Source: Occultella aeris
Lineage (GTDB): Bacteria; Actinomycetota; Actinomycetes; Actinomycetales; Beutenbergiaceae
Assembly: GCF_902703175.1 (NCBI RefSeq)
Contig: NZ_CACRYJ010000014.1
Location: 1-64,000, forward strand
Reading direction: 5' to 3'
DNA length: 64,000 nucleotides
Numbering within the stretch: position 1 is the stretch's first letter; each line of letters begins with the position of its first letter. The notes under the pieces are model-generated. The model saw only the letters and a program-made list of their open reading frames with translations, made no database searches and was not told where the DNA came from. Below, piece after piece: positions 18,228 to 26,604 of the stretch. Both the position numbers and the translations under genes were made by a program.

Positions 18228-19370
18228 CCGGTGTGGCGAGCCGCTCAATGCAGCGACCGCTTGCTGCGCCAGGTGCTCGGATCGCTCCGGATGGTGGAAC
18301 CCGTAGCCTCCGTCGTCGTCCAACAGGGGTGTCTGCCCGGCACGCACCGCCTCCCGGTACTCCAGGCACGCCAACCACAGCGGTCGGAGGTTGAGCACCG
18401 CGGGCAGCCGGGCAATCTCCTCGCCGGTCAATGAGACGTGCTCGCGGTAGCCGCGCATCACGGCATCGACGAACTCGGGCCGGCCTTCCGATGCCGTGCG
18501 CAGTAGCCACGCCAACGCCGGCAGTCTCGGACCACGACCGGATCCCGCCCACCCGACGATGGCGAGTTCGCCCGGTGCACCGACGGCGGCCCACGCGTGG
18601 AAGTTGCCGTGCGTGAGTGCTTCGGGCAGTCCCTCCGCGTCGTCCGCGGACTCGACGTCATCGCGCAGCCGCTCGAACGTCGCCCTCCCCGCCGGTGCGA
18701 CCCTGTCCTCGACGCTCACGAGGAACCGCATGGCAGCCACGAGGTCCTGCCGAGGCCGTCCGATGTGGAAGCCGCCGTCGTGTTCCTCCGAACCGCCGTC
18801 GCGGGCCGCTGCGCCGCTCATCGAGGGCAGGGTATGCAGGCGGCCCAGCAGGCTCGCAAGCTCGTGCAGCACCTCTGGCGAGGTCACTCGACCGTGGGCG
18901 TCGGTCGGCCGCCCGCCGGCGATGAACTCGGTCAGCAGCACTCCGCTGTCGTCGACGACAGAGACGGCGTCGTCGACCGCGGGCCGCTCAGCGGGGAAGC
19001 CGTGATCCGCGAGGAAGCGGAGGATCTCGGCATCCTCCTGTACGCGGCTGACCCGGTCCGCCGGCGACGAGAACACCCGGGCGATCCAGGGCGCTCCCTG
19101 CTCGCGCTCGACGAGCAGTGTCGAGGGGTAGTGGCCGGGCCAGGAGCCCCGCGGCCGCGTCCTTGGGTCATCGTCGATCGGCAGCATCGAGGTGATGCGG
19201 ATCCCGTACCTCGACTCCAGGTGGACCCTCACCGCGTCCGGGTCGAAGGGCCGCGTGTCGGCGAACGGCCGACTGATGTCCTCCAGGTCTGCCCGCGCCT
19301 GGGTGTAGCGCTGCCCGGTCCTGCGTGCGTGATCGCGCACCGCCCGCTTGAAACTGCCGCTCTTCGTCAT
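18213..19370 (-). CDS. aminoglycoside-phosphotransferase-fold protein, probably inactive
   Basis: This 385-aa protein has the APH/choline-kinase layout, including 'LLTEFIAGGRPTD' and 'ELASLLGRLHTLPS'. The catalytic loop reads HGNFHAWAAV (His254, Asn256) where active enzymes have HGDxHxxN, and the metal site reads VGWAGSG where IDW is expected. Both catalytic Asp residues and the loop Asn are therefore gone. A pseudokinase or ligand-binding role is inferred. An N-terminal region of about 100 residues is extra. It starts at ATG and is divergent from the next kinase-like gene. Confidence 0.75.
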   Translation of the reverse strand: MTKSGSFKRAVRDHARRTGQRYTQARADLEDISRPFADTRPFDPDAVRVHLESRYGIRITSMLPIDDDPRTRPRGSWPGHYPSTLLVEREQGAPWIARVFSSPADRVSRVQEDAEILRFLADHGFPAERPAVDDAVSVVDDSGVLLTEFIAGGRPTDAHGRVTSPEVLHELASLLGRLHTLPSMSGAAARDGGSEEHDGGFHIGRPRQDLVAAMRFLVSVEDRVAPAGRATFERLRDDVESADDAEGLPEALTHGNFHAWAAVGAPGELAIVGWAGSGRGPRLPALAWLLRTASEGRPEFVDAVMRGYREHVSLTGEEIARLPAVLNLRPLWLACLEYREAVRAGQTPLLDDDGGYGFHHPERSEHLAQQAVAALSGSPHRSTEL

Positions 19371-19677
19371 GACAAGCCCTCCTCGACGTGCCTTCGCCCC
19401 AGCTGCACGGCACTCGATACAGGCTCGACTCGACTTGACTGACCTGAGGGCGGAGATCCCCTTCGCCCAGATGAGGATCGGCTGGGACGAGTCCTCACGG
19501 GCTGGGCGCTGGTCGACGCCTGCCCATGATGCTGCTCGCGATCCTCACGCCTGTCAACCGGGGTCCGAGCCCCGCCTCGTTGCACCAACGACCGTTTCCC
19601 GGCATCAGCAGGCGGCGTCGCGGCGGCTCGACCGGCGCCGCATGACCCGGATCCGCTCTGGCGGGCAGAATGGCGTG
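19371..19677. other. divergent intergenic region between two kinase-fold genes
   Basis: The 307 bp should carry promoters for both neighbours. A short TCGA-rich tract (CTCGACTCGACTTGAC near 19425-19440) is visible. I see no convincing sigma-factor boxes, hairpin or small gene. Confidence 0.3.
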
Positions 19678-20715
19678 ATGCTCAGTGCCCGACGTGTTCG
19701 TCACGACCTCGTGTCAGCGTCGCTGGCCGCCCGCGACGACGACGAGCTGGCGGCGCTCCTCGACGCTGCACCCACCGGCGTCGTAGGGGTGGGCGGTGGC
19801 TCCTCGGTGCTCGACGTCGACGGGATCGCGGTGTTCGCCAAGCGGATTCCGATCACCGACCGGGAACTGGCGCATCCGCACAGCACAGCGAACCTGTTCG
19901 ACCTGCCCACCTCGTGTCAGTACGGCATGCACCGCCTCGCCGGCCCGGGCTTCGGCGCGTGGCGCGAACTGGCCGCGAACCTCACCGTCACCGAGGGAGT
20001 CCTCGGTGGTGAGTCCGAGGCCTTCGCCCTGCTGCACCACTGGCGGGTTCTCCCGGGCCGGCCACCGGTCGCGTCCGAGCACCGGGACATCGAGGCGGTC
20101 GTCGCTCAGTTCGGGGGCGATCCGGCGGTGCGCTCCCGCTTCGAGGAACTGGCCGGCGCGGGCTCCAGCCTCGTGCTCTTCCTCGAGTACCTCCCCGATC
20201 GGCTGGTCGACATGCTGAGCGACCCGGTGGCCAGTGCCGAGACGGTCGAGCGGCAACTCTTCGAGGCTGTCGCGTTCCTGCGCAGCCGTGAGGTGCTGCA
20301 CATGGATGGACACTTCGGCAACATGCGGGCCGACGACGATCAGATCTACCTCGTCGATCTGGGGCTCGCCACGTCGCCCCGGTTCGAGCTGTCCGACGCC
20401 GAGCGCCACTTCGTCGCGCGCAACGTCGACCATGATGCCGACTATGCCGCGATGCGACTGGTGAACTGGCTGGTCACCACGGTGGGTGGGGTGCCGGTGC
20501 CGGCCGACGTCAGCGCTGGTCCCGCCGCACGCAACGCCTACGTGCGCCGGTGCGCGAGCGGCGACATCCCGCCGGACCTGCCGGCCGCAGTTTCCGGCAT
20601 CCTCGCCCGGCACGCTCCCGCCGCGGCCGAGATGAACGACTTCTGCTGGCGCCTGGTCGACGGCGACATCCACGCGGAGTATTCCCGGCCCGAAGCCGGG
20701 CTGCGGCCACGTTAG
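19678..20715 (+). CDS. protein-kinase-like fold protein
   Basis: This 345-aa protein resembles a Ser/Thr or lipopolysaccharide-type kinase. A Gly-rich 'GVVGVGGGSSVLDVDG' region precedes 'VFAKRIPI', whose Lys is a candidate ATP-binding residue. The catalytic loop is HMDGHFGNM (Asp210, Asn215) and the metal Asp227 lies in VDLGLA, so catalysis is plausible. The substrate is unknown. ATG 19678 was chosen; an upstream in-frame ATG at 19642 would add 12 residues. It is unusual that this intact kinase sits beside an apparently dead kinase-fold protein. Confidence 0.7.
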   Translation: MLSARRVRHDLVSASLAARDDDELAALLDAAPTGVVGVGGGSSVLDVDGIAVFAKRIPITDRELAHPHSTANLFDLPTSCQYGMHRLAGPGFGAWRELAANLTVTEGVLGGESEAFALLHHWRVLPGRPPVASEHRDIEAVVAQFGGDPAVRSRFEELAGAGSSLVLFLEYLPDRLVDMLSDPVASAETVERQLFEAVAFLRSREVLHMDGHFGNMRADDDQIYLVDLGLATSPRFELSDAERHFVARNVDHDADYAAMRLVNWLVTTVGGVPVPADVSAGPAARNAYVRRCASGDIPPDLPAAVSGILARHAPAAAEMNDFCWRLVDGDIHAEYSRPEAGLRPR

Positions 20716-21130
20716 CGCGACAGGGGCAGCGAGCCAGTAACGGTCGTCTCCGGGGTGCGCGGCGGGAGCCGTTCGTCGAGATTCACCGTATTGACCGCTT
20801 GTAGGGACCCGAACTGACCGCTTGTAGGGACCCGGGCTGTGGAGTTGAGCGGTAAGTGGCGTGCTCTTGATGGGCGTATCTGCCGTTAGCCGATGACGAG
20901 AGTGCTGGCGGCTGCTTCGATGACGTCGTCCGTGATGGTGTCGAGTTGGCAGATCAAGGAGAGCATCGAGCTGCAGCGTCGGATCCTGCCCGCCGTTCAC
21001 ACCCGCGTGTACCCAGAAGCCTCATCACGTGATGATGCGTCAAAGACCGCCTACCCGGTAGATCTGAGACGGAACGCGGTGCGACGACTTCACGAGACAC
21101 TCCACGCCAGCTGGCCGCCCACGGAAGCCC
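20716..21130. other. intergenic region at the left edge of the oxidoreductase/hydrolase cluster
   Basis: I see no convincing gene in this stretch. It contains a 23-bp-spaced direct repeat (20792-20834) and then sequence with short open frames but no recognisable domain. It may hold the debris of a mobile element or an integration site. Confidence 0.35.
20792..20834 (+). repeat. two tandem copies of TGACCGCTTGTAGGGACCCG
   Basis: Two identical 20-bp copies lie at 20792-20811 and 20815-20834, separated by AAC. Closely spaced repeats like this occur in the terminal regions of IS21- and Tn7-like elements, and also as operators or small satellites. No transposase is left nearby, so a remnant IS end is only a suggestion. 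Confidence 0.5.
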
Positions 21131-21159
21131 TTGACAACAAGGGTGAGCGCACTCATTAT
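21131..21159 (+). promoter_or_regulatory. promoter TTGACA-N17-CATTAT
   Basis: A perfect -35 box (21131-21136) is followed after 17 bp by CATTAT (21154-21159), 4 of 6 to the -10 consensus. It lies about 70 bp before the first hydrolase and its -10 overlaps the shared operator-like sequence, as expected for a repressed promoter. Confidence 0.6.
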
Positions 21160-21172
21160 TGAGTACACTCGG
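21144..21172 (+). promoter_or_regulatory. operator-like site shared with the tetR/OYE region (copy 1)
   Basis: This 29-bp stretch matches 25362-25390 at 22 positions in the same orientation, with conserved TGAG, TCA-TATTG and ACTCGG blocks. It contains ACTCA-TTAT-TGAGT, an exact inverted repeat, overlapping the -10 box of the promoter. The cluster's TetR protein is the obvious candidate ligand-responsive repressor. Confidence 0.5.
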
Positions 21173-21227
21173 GCAAGTGTTGGTGAGACGGTCTCTCCTG
21201 GTGCCAGGGAGGGGAGCCAGAAGTGCC

Positions 21228-22100
21228 ATGACCAAGTCATCCGAGGGGGCGGGCCCCGCCCCGAGGAAGTTCGTCGATGCGCCGACGCGGCCGCTGACGA
21301 TCGACGGCTCGCAGCTCGTCGTGCGCAACCTCGGGGTGGGTCATGACGCGCAACTGCCCTTAGTCGCGCTGACGCATCTCGGCGCGAACCTGGACAGCTG
21401 GGACCCGGAGCTGGTCGATCCGCTCGCTGCCGGGCGCCGGGTGATCCTCCTCGGCTACCGCGGGGTCGGCGCCTCCAGCGGCGGCGTGCGGGACCGGTTC
21501 GCGGATATGGCGATGGACGCGATCGCCGCGATCCGCGGCCTGGGCCTGTCCCGGGTGGATGTGTTCGGGTTGTCAATGGGCGGCATGGTCGTTCAGGAGA
21601 TCCTCCGCCTCGCCCCGGAGGTGGTGGATCGCGTGATCCTCGCTGGCACTGGCCCGCAGGGCGGCCCGGGCCTCACTCGGATGACCGGCGTCTTCCTCCG
21701 CGGGGTCGCACGGGGTGCGGTGACGTTCACGAACCCGACTTCACTGCTGTTCTTCACCCGCACCCCCCAGGGCACGCAGGCCGCGAGCGACTACCAGGCC
21801 CGCCTACGACGCCGACGTGCCGATCGCGATCGGGCCGTGTCGCCCGCTGTGCTCCCGGCCCAGCTGCGCGCCGTGAACCGTTGGGGGCACGAGCTACCCG
21901 CTCCGCTGATGGAGCACATCGGGCCGGTGCTGATCCTGCACGGCGACAGCGACCGCATGGTTCCACCCGGCAACGTCGACGCCCTGCGGAAGGCCTTCCC
22001 GGACGCGCAGACGCAGATCTTCCCCGACTCCGGCCATGGCGTCGTCTCCCAGAACCGACAGGCCATCACCGACATCATCGACAGATTCCTCCGCCGCTGA
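21228..22100 (+). CDS. alpha/beta hydrolase (cluster copy 1)
   Basis: This 290-aa soluble hydrolase has nucleophile Ser116 in GLSMGG, acid Asp in HGDSDRMVPP and His in DSGHGVV. An N-terminal extension of about 30 residues precedes 'PLTIDGSQLVVRNLG'. It is clearly paralogous to the hydrolase at 23194 (shared GVGASSG, LSMGG and DRMVP blocks). It probably hydrolyses a small ester, lactone or C-C bond in the pathway encoded by the cluster. ATG 21228 is preceded by GGAGGGGAG, somewhat distant. An upstream in-frame start at 21159 falls at the promoter and is rejected. Confidence 0.88.
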   Translation: MTKSSEGAGPAPRKFVDAPTRPLTIDGSQLVVRNLGVGHDAQLPLVALTHLGANLDSWDPELVDPLAAGRRVILLGYRGVGASSGGVRDRFADMAMDAIAAIRGLGLSRVDVFGLSMGGMVVQEILRLAPEVVDRVILAGTGPQGGPGLTRMTGVFLRGVARGAVTFTNPTSLLFFTRTPQGTQAASDYQARLRRRRADRDRAVSPAVLPAQLRAVNRWGHELPAPLMEHIGPVLILHGDSDRMVPPGNVDALRKAFPDAQTQIFPDSGHGVVSQNRQAITDIIDRFLRR

Positions 22101-22150
22101 GCAGCGACGGCACCTCACAACACCACCGACTCCCCGAGGAGAAGAGGACC

Positions 22151-23146
22151 ATGCGAGCCTTCGCATTCGACGCTTACAAGCAGCCCCTACATGAGGTCGA
22201 CGTGCCCGAGCCCGTCGTCGGCACGCAGGACGTGCTGATCGAGATCGCCGCCACCGCGGTGAACCAACTCGACGACAAGATCCGAGAGGGCGAGTTCAAG
22301 GCCATCCTCCCGTACAAGGCGCCGTTGGTCCTTGGGCATGACGTCGCCGGCACCGTGGTCCGCACCGGCTCGCAGGTGCAGGGCTTCGCCGCTGGTGATC
22401 TGGTGTTCTCTCGCCCCCGCGATCACCGGATCGGCACCTTCGCGGAGCGGATCGCCGTCGACCAGGCCGACGTCGCCCCGGCGCCCACCTCAATCACCCT
22501 CGCCGAGGCGGCCTCCCTGCCGCTGGTCGCGCTGACCGCCTGGCAGGTGCTCGTGGTCCGCGGGAACGTCCAGCCAGGCCAGAAGGTCCTCATTCACGCC
22601 GGGGCCGGCGGCGTTGGGTCGATCGCGATCCAGCTCGCCAAGCACCTCGGTGCCCACGTCGCTACGACCGCCTCGGGGAAGAATGCGGATTTCGTGCGCG
22701 ACCTCGGGGCCGACGTCGTGATCGACTACCGCACCCAGGACTTCGCGGCTGAGCTCTCCGGGTACGACCTGGTGCTTGACAGCCTCGGCGGGGAGAACCT
22801 CGAGAAGTCCCTGCAGGTGCTGCGTTCGGGAGGGAAAGTCGTCGGCATCTCCGGGCCGCCCGACCCCGCCTTCGCGAAGAAGGCCGGCCTGAACCCCGTC
22901 GTGCGCCTCGCCGTCGCAGGCCTGAGCGGGAAGATCCGCAGGCAGGCGAAGAAGCTCGGTATCAGCTACGAGTTCCTCTTCATGGAGGCCAGCGGCGAGC
23001 AGCTCCGGAAGATCGCCGCCCTCGTCGACAACGGGACCCTGCGGCCCGTCGTGGGCAGGACGTTCCCCTTCGACGAGACCCCGCAGGCCGTCGATTCCCT
23101 CACGAAGGGCGGATCGCGCGGGAAGACGGTCGTCACCGTCCCCTGA
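22151..23146 (+). CDS. NADP-dependent MDR oxidoreductase
   Basis: This 331-aa zinc-independent medium-chain reductase has 'AATAVNQLDDKIREG' and 'LGHDVAGTVVRTG' in the catalytic domain and 'HAGAGGVGSIAIQLAKHLG' as the nucleotide-binding motif. It likely reduces an activated double bond or quinone. The ATG follows GAGGAGAAGAGGACC and lies 50 bp after the hydrolase. It sits between two paralogous hydrolases in a short-gap operon, so the enzymes probably act sequentially. Confidence 0.92.
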   Translation: MRAFAFDAYKQPLHEVDVPEPVVGTQDVLIEIAATAVNQLDDKIREGEFKAILPYKAPLVLGHDVAGTVVRTGSQVQGFAAGDLVFSRPRDHRIGTFAERIAVDQADVAPAPTSITLAEAASLPLVALTAWQVLVVRGNVQPGQKVLIHAGAGGVGSIAIQLAKHLGAHVATTASGKNADFVRDLGADVVIDYRTQDFAAELSGYDLVLDSLGGENLEKSLQVLRSGGKVVGISGPPDPAFAKKAGLNPVVRLAVAGLSGKIRRQAKKLGISYEFLFMEASGEQLRKIAALVDNGTLRPVVGRTFPFDETPQAVDSLTKGGSRGKTVVTVP

Positions 23147-23193
23147 CCGCTCGTCGAACACCACCCCAGCACGCCCCCGAAGGAGAGACGCTC

Positions 23194-24051
23194 ATGACCG
23201 GCCCCGAGGAACCCATCATCACGTCGTACGCGCAGGCGCCCACCAAGACCATCACCGCCGAGGGTGTGACCTTCGCCTACCGCGAGCTCGGACCGCGGGG
23301 CGACATCCCGGTGGTGTTCTTCGTGCACCTCGCCGCGACCTTGGACAACTGGGATCCGCGCATCGTGGACGCCATCGCGGCGAACCGCCACGTGATCACC
23401 TTCGACCAGCGCGGCGTCGGGGCCTCTTCCGGCGCCGTCCCGGACACCCTCGACGCGGCGGCCGACGACGCGTACACCTTCATCACCGCGCTCGGCTACG
23501 AGAAGATCGACATCTTCTCCTTCTCCATGGGCGGCTTCATCGCCCAGGACCTGGTCCTCAAGCACCCCGAGCTGGTCCGCCGACTCGTCCTGACCGGCAC
23601 CGGTCCCCGGGGCGGCCGGAACATCGACAAGGTCGTGGGGATGACCTACTGGGACATCCTCCGCGCCACAGTCGCCCGCTCGGATCCCAAGGAGTTCTTG
23701 TTCTTCAACCGCGACAGGGTCGGCAAGCGCGCCGGGAAGGCGTTCATCGAGCGACTGCAGGAGCGCACCACCGATCGCGACGAGCCGATCAGCAACGCGG
23801 CGTTCAGCACCCAGCTGAAGGCCATCCAGAAGTTTGGCCGCTCCCAGCCGTCGGACCTGTCGGTGTTCACGCAGCCGACTTTGATCGCGAACGGCGACAA
23901 CGACCGCATGGTCCCCTCGATCCTCTCCGCGGATCTGCACCAGCGCATCAAGGGCTCTGAGCTGATCATCTACACCAACTCCGGGCACGGCGGCATCTTC
24001 CAGTACTGGCAGAGGTTCGCCCCCGTCGCCGCCGAGTTCCTCGCCCCGTGA
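23194..24051 (+). CDS. alpha/beta hydrolase (cluster copy 2)
   Basis: This 285-aa hydrolase has Ser111 in SFSMGG, Asp in NGDNDRMVPS and His in SGHGG. The oxyanion region is 'FFVHLAATLDNWDPR', and 'TFDQRGVGASSG' is shared with copy 1. GAAGGAGAG precedes ATG. It resembles haloperoxidase/esterase-type hydrolases; the substrate is unknown. Confidence 0.9.
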   Translation: MTGPEEPIITSYAQAPTKTITAEGVTFAYRELGPRGDIPVVFFVHLAATLDNWDPRIVDAIAANRHVITFDQRGVGASSGAVPDTLDAAADDAYTFITALGYEKIDIFSFSMGGFIAQDLVLKHPELVRRLVLTGTGPRGGRNIDKVVGMTYWDILRATVARSDPKEFLFFNRDRVGKRAGKAFIERLQERTTDRDEPISNAAFSTQLKAIQKFGRSQPSDLSVFTQPTLIANGDNDRMVPSILSADLHQRIKGSELIIYTNSGHGGIFQYWQRFAPVAAEFLAP

Positions 24052-24222
24052 TCCCACGCGGGCCCCAGCCGAGTCGAAAGCAGGCGCGGCCCGCCGTCGG
24101 CGGAGTGGAGACGACGGCCCCCCAGGACCGCAGGATCGACGGCATCGCCGAGGTCACCCTTCAAGAGCGCCCTGTCCCCGTTCGCCGGGCGCAAGCAGAC
24201 CGCCTTCGCCTTCGAGGACGAG

Positions 24223-24690
24223 GTGAACATCTTCCGCCGCACTCTGTTGCACGCGGGCCCTCCGGGAACCTCGCGCTGGTACGACGTCGCACCCGGGGAG
24301 AAGCCTGGGTCGCGGGCGATCATCTACCTGCGCCGGAGCACGGACACCGGGTCGATCGCCTTCCACAGCTTCCTCAAGAAGCAGCTCACCCCGACGCTGA
24401 TCGGCACCGGACTGCTCAAGGAACTGCGCACGCAGGTGTTCCTGCCCTGGAACGAGAAGACCTGGGACACCCCGAACGTCGCGCACGACAACCCCGAGGA
24501 GCAGCACCTGCACGCCTCCGTCATCCTCGGCTTCGCCGACGAAGCTGCGCGCGACGCCTTCCACACCGAGCACGCCGGCCAACTCACGACGCCCCTCACC
24601 GCTCACGTCTCCGCGATCCACGCCTATGACGTGGAGGGGGCCCTGACGTACGTGAAGGACGGCGAGATCCTGCCGCATCCCGAGGCCTGA
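24223..24690 (+). CDS. EthD-like / dimeric alpha-beta barrel protein, start uncertain
   Basis: From GTG 24223 the product is 155 aa. It resembles EthD/Dabb proteins only weakly ('IIYLRRSTDTGSIAFHSFLKKQL' and 'HLHASVILGFADEAARDAFHTEH'). Protein-like sequence continues in frame upstream of the GTG to about 24151 (SPFKSALSPFAGRKQTAFAF), where AGG stands in the place a Met would be expected. No ATG, GTG or TTG initiates that longer version. It may therefore be translated from GTG 24223, using GAGGACGAG as ribosome site, or be damaged. It is the last gene of the plus-strand hydrolase operon. Confidence 0.6.
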   Translation: MNIFRRTLLHAGPPGTSRWYDVAPGEKPGSRAIIYLRRSTDTGSIAFHSFLKKQLTPTLIGTGLLKELRTQVFLPWNEKTWDTPNVAHDNPEEQHLHASVILGFADEAARDAFHTEHAGQLTTPLTAHVSAIHAYDVEGALTYVKDGEILPHPEA

Positions 24691-24721
24691 CCTGTCGGAC
24701 CGGCGGCGGGTACTCACCGGC

Positions 24722-25324
24722 TCATTGGGGAAGGATCGCGGCGACCTGCGCCCGGATGCTCTCGAGGAGCTCCTCGATGCTGGATCCGGCGTTGAGGGTG
24801 GCGCCGAGCTCCAGAAGCAGAATGGCCGAGACCACGTGGGCGAGCATCGCCGCCTCGTCGACAGGGAGCTCCGCCTGGTCGACCAAGACGTCGGCGGTCG
24901 CTGCCTCCGTCTGCGCGACGATGGACAGCGCCTCCGCGTGGTGCGGTTCGGTGGGGTCGCCGAAAGCCATCTCCCGCAGGTATGTGCGGCCGTTGTCGAC
25001 CTGAACCCGGTTGCAGAGCACGACAGGGGTAAGCAGGGCCATCACGCCGTCCAGCGCCGTCGACTCAGCCACGGCCGCGGCACGCCCACGTTCCAGCGCC
25101 GACGCGTAGTGGGCGTTCTGCACCAGGAGCAGCAGCTCACCCTTGGTCCGCGCGTAGAGGAACAGGGTGCCGGTGCCGATGTCCGCCGCGTCGGCGATCT
25201 GCTGGGTGGTGACCTCGTCGACACCGTGCTCGGCGAACAGCACGCTCGCGGCGGCGGTGATGCGCTCGAGCTTGGCCTGCTTGCTGCGCTCGCGCCGCCC
25301 GAGCGGCGGGGTCACCCCTGACAT
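24722..25324 (-). CDS. TetR/AcrR family transcriptional regulator
   Basis: This 200-aa repressor has an N-terminal HTH ('ERITAAASVLFAEHGVDEVTTQQIADAADIGTGTLFLYARTKGELLLL', about 20-66) and an all-helical ligand domain. Two adjacent ATG codons exist (25327 and 25324), and spacing from AGGAG favours the second. It lies between two arms of the cluster, convergent with the EthD-like gene and divergent from the ene-reductase gene. It probably represses both arms through the matching sites at 21144-21172 and 25362-25390 until an electrophilic or lipophilic substrate binds. Confidence 0.92.
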   Translation of the reverse strand: MSGVTPPLGRRERSKQAKLERITAAASVLFAEHGVDEVTTQQIADAADIGTGTLFLYARTKGELLLLVQNAHYASALERGRAAAVAESTALDGVMALLTPVVLCNRVQVDNGRTYLREMAFGDPTEPHHAEALSIVAQTEAATADVLVDQAELPVDEAAMLAHVVSAILLLELGATLNAGSSIEELLESIRAQVAAILPQ

Positions 25325-25361
25325 CATCTCTCCTGGAATAGATTCCGACTGATCTCAGTTC

Positions 25362-25390
25362 TGAGTGTAGTCACTATTGCGTGGACTCGG
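25362..25390 (+). promoter_or_regulatory. operator-like site in the tetR/OYE divergent region (copy 2)
   Basis: This stretch matches 22 of 29 positions with 21144-21172 and lies 38 bp upstream of tetR and 99 bp upstream of the OYE gene. Next to it are two more short dyads, ACTGA-TC-TCAGT and CTCAG-TT-CTGAG (25349-25365), so more than one repressor dimer may bind. Confidence 0.5.
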
Positions 25391-25488
25391 AAGAGACGCA
25401 GGCTCATCCTCCCACCTCCGGGCCCGGCCGCCGCCCGCGCACCGGCCGCCGGTGACGACCCGTTCGATGTCAAGGAGTCCCCTCAGTC

Positions 25489-26565
25489 ATAACCACCGCT
25501 TCTCTCTGGCAGCCGCTCACCGTCGGCCGTCTCGAGCTCCCGCACCGCCTCGCGCTGTCGCCCATGACCCGCAACCGGGCCAACCCCGATGGCACCCCCG
25601 GCGAGCACGCCGCGACCTACTACCGTCAGCGCGCCTCGCTCGGTCTGCTGATCAGCGAGGGGACGCAGCCGTCGGAGGACGGTCAGGGGTACTTCTCCAC
25701 TCCCGGGCTCTACACGCCCGAGCAGGTCGAGGGATGGCGGGAGGTCGCCGATGCTGTCCATGAGGAGGGCGGGCACCTGTTCATCCAGCTGATGCACGCC
25801 GGCCGGATCTCCCACCCGGACAACACCCCGCACCACCGTCGCCCTGTCGCCCCGTCGGCCATCTCGGCCGAGCAGGACATGCACACCGCCCACGGGCTCG
25901 AGAAGACCCCCGTCCCCCGTGAGCTCGGCACCGAGGAGATCGCGGGCGTAATCGGCGAGTTCCGGCACGCCGCTGCCTCCGCGATCACCGCCGGGGCGGA
26001 CGGCGTCGAGATCCACGCCGCCAACGGCTACCTCCTGCACCAGTTCCTCGCGCCGAACGCGAACCAGCGCGCCGACCAGTACGGCGGATCTCTCGAGAAC
26101 CGGGCGCGGTTCGTCCTCGAGGTCGCCCAGGCCGTCGCCGACGAGATCGGCGCGGACCGCACCGGCATCCGCATCTCTCCGGCCTTCCCGCTCGGCGGGC
26201 TCGACGAGGGCGGAACCGAGACCGTGCGCGCCCAGTACCGCTACCTGGTTGGCGAGCTCGCCCCGCTGAACCTCGCCTACCTGCACGTCCACCACCTCGG
26301 AGATGACGAACTGCTGCGCTCCTTCCGCGAGGTGTGGAGCACCGCGCTGCTCGTCGTCCGCTACGGACGTGGCCGCGACGCCATCGGCGCGGACATCGAG
26401 GCCGGCCTCGCCGATATGGCGCCGCTGGGTCGGTTCGCCCTGGCCAACCCCGACGTCGTCGAACGACTGCGCTCCGATGCACCGTTAAATGACGTCGACC
26501 CCGCGACCCTCTACGTCGGCGGAGTTAGCGGGTACATCGACTATCCGGCCCTCGCCCGCGCCTGA
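25489..26565 (+). CDS. Old Yellow Enzyme family ene-reductase, apparent ATA start
   Basis: This FMN-dependent NAD(P)H:flavin oxidoreductase reduces alkenes conjugated to carbonyl or nitro groups. The barrel residues are present: 'LSPMTRNRA' for FMN, HAGR, the His/Asn substrate pair in IHAANGYLLHQF, and 'NQRADQYGGSLENR'. The homologous N-terminus (TTASLWQPLTVGRLELP) begins directly after ATA 25489, which has AAGGAG 11 bp upstream. A stop at 25453 leaves no ATG, GTG or TTG before it. Starting at the internal ATG 25564 would remove 25 residues of the first strand. With ATA the length is 358 aa, normal for the family. Confidence 0.85.
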   Translation: MTTASLWQPLTVGRLELPHRLALSPMTRNRANPDGTPGEHAATYYRQRASLGLLISEGTQPSEDGQGYFSTPGLYTPEQVEGWREVADAVHEEGGHLFIQLMHAGRISHPDNTPHHRRPVAPSAISAEQDMHTAHGLEKTPVPRELGTEEIAGVIGEFRHAAASAITAGADGVEIHAANGYLLHQFLAPNANQRADQYGGSLENRARFVLEVAQAVADEIGADRTGIRISPAFPLGGLDEGGTETVRAQYRYLVGELAPLNLAYLHVHHLGDDELLRSFREVWSTALLVVRYGRGRDAIGADIEAGLADMAPLGRFALANPDVVERLRSDAPLNDVDPATLYVGGVSGYIDYPALARA

Positions 26566-26604
26566 CCCCCCCCAACCACTGCAGATCGATAGAGAGAACC
26601 CCTC

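Noticed and set aside
20893-21162. 89-aa frame between the repeat and the first hydrolase
   Set aside because: It runs into the promoter, has no ribosome site and no recognised transposase or other motif.
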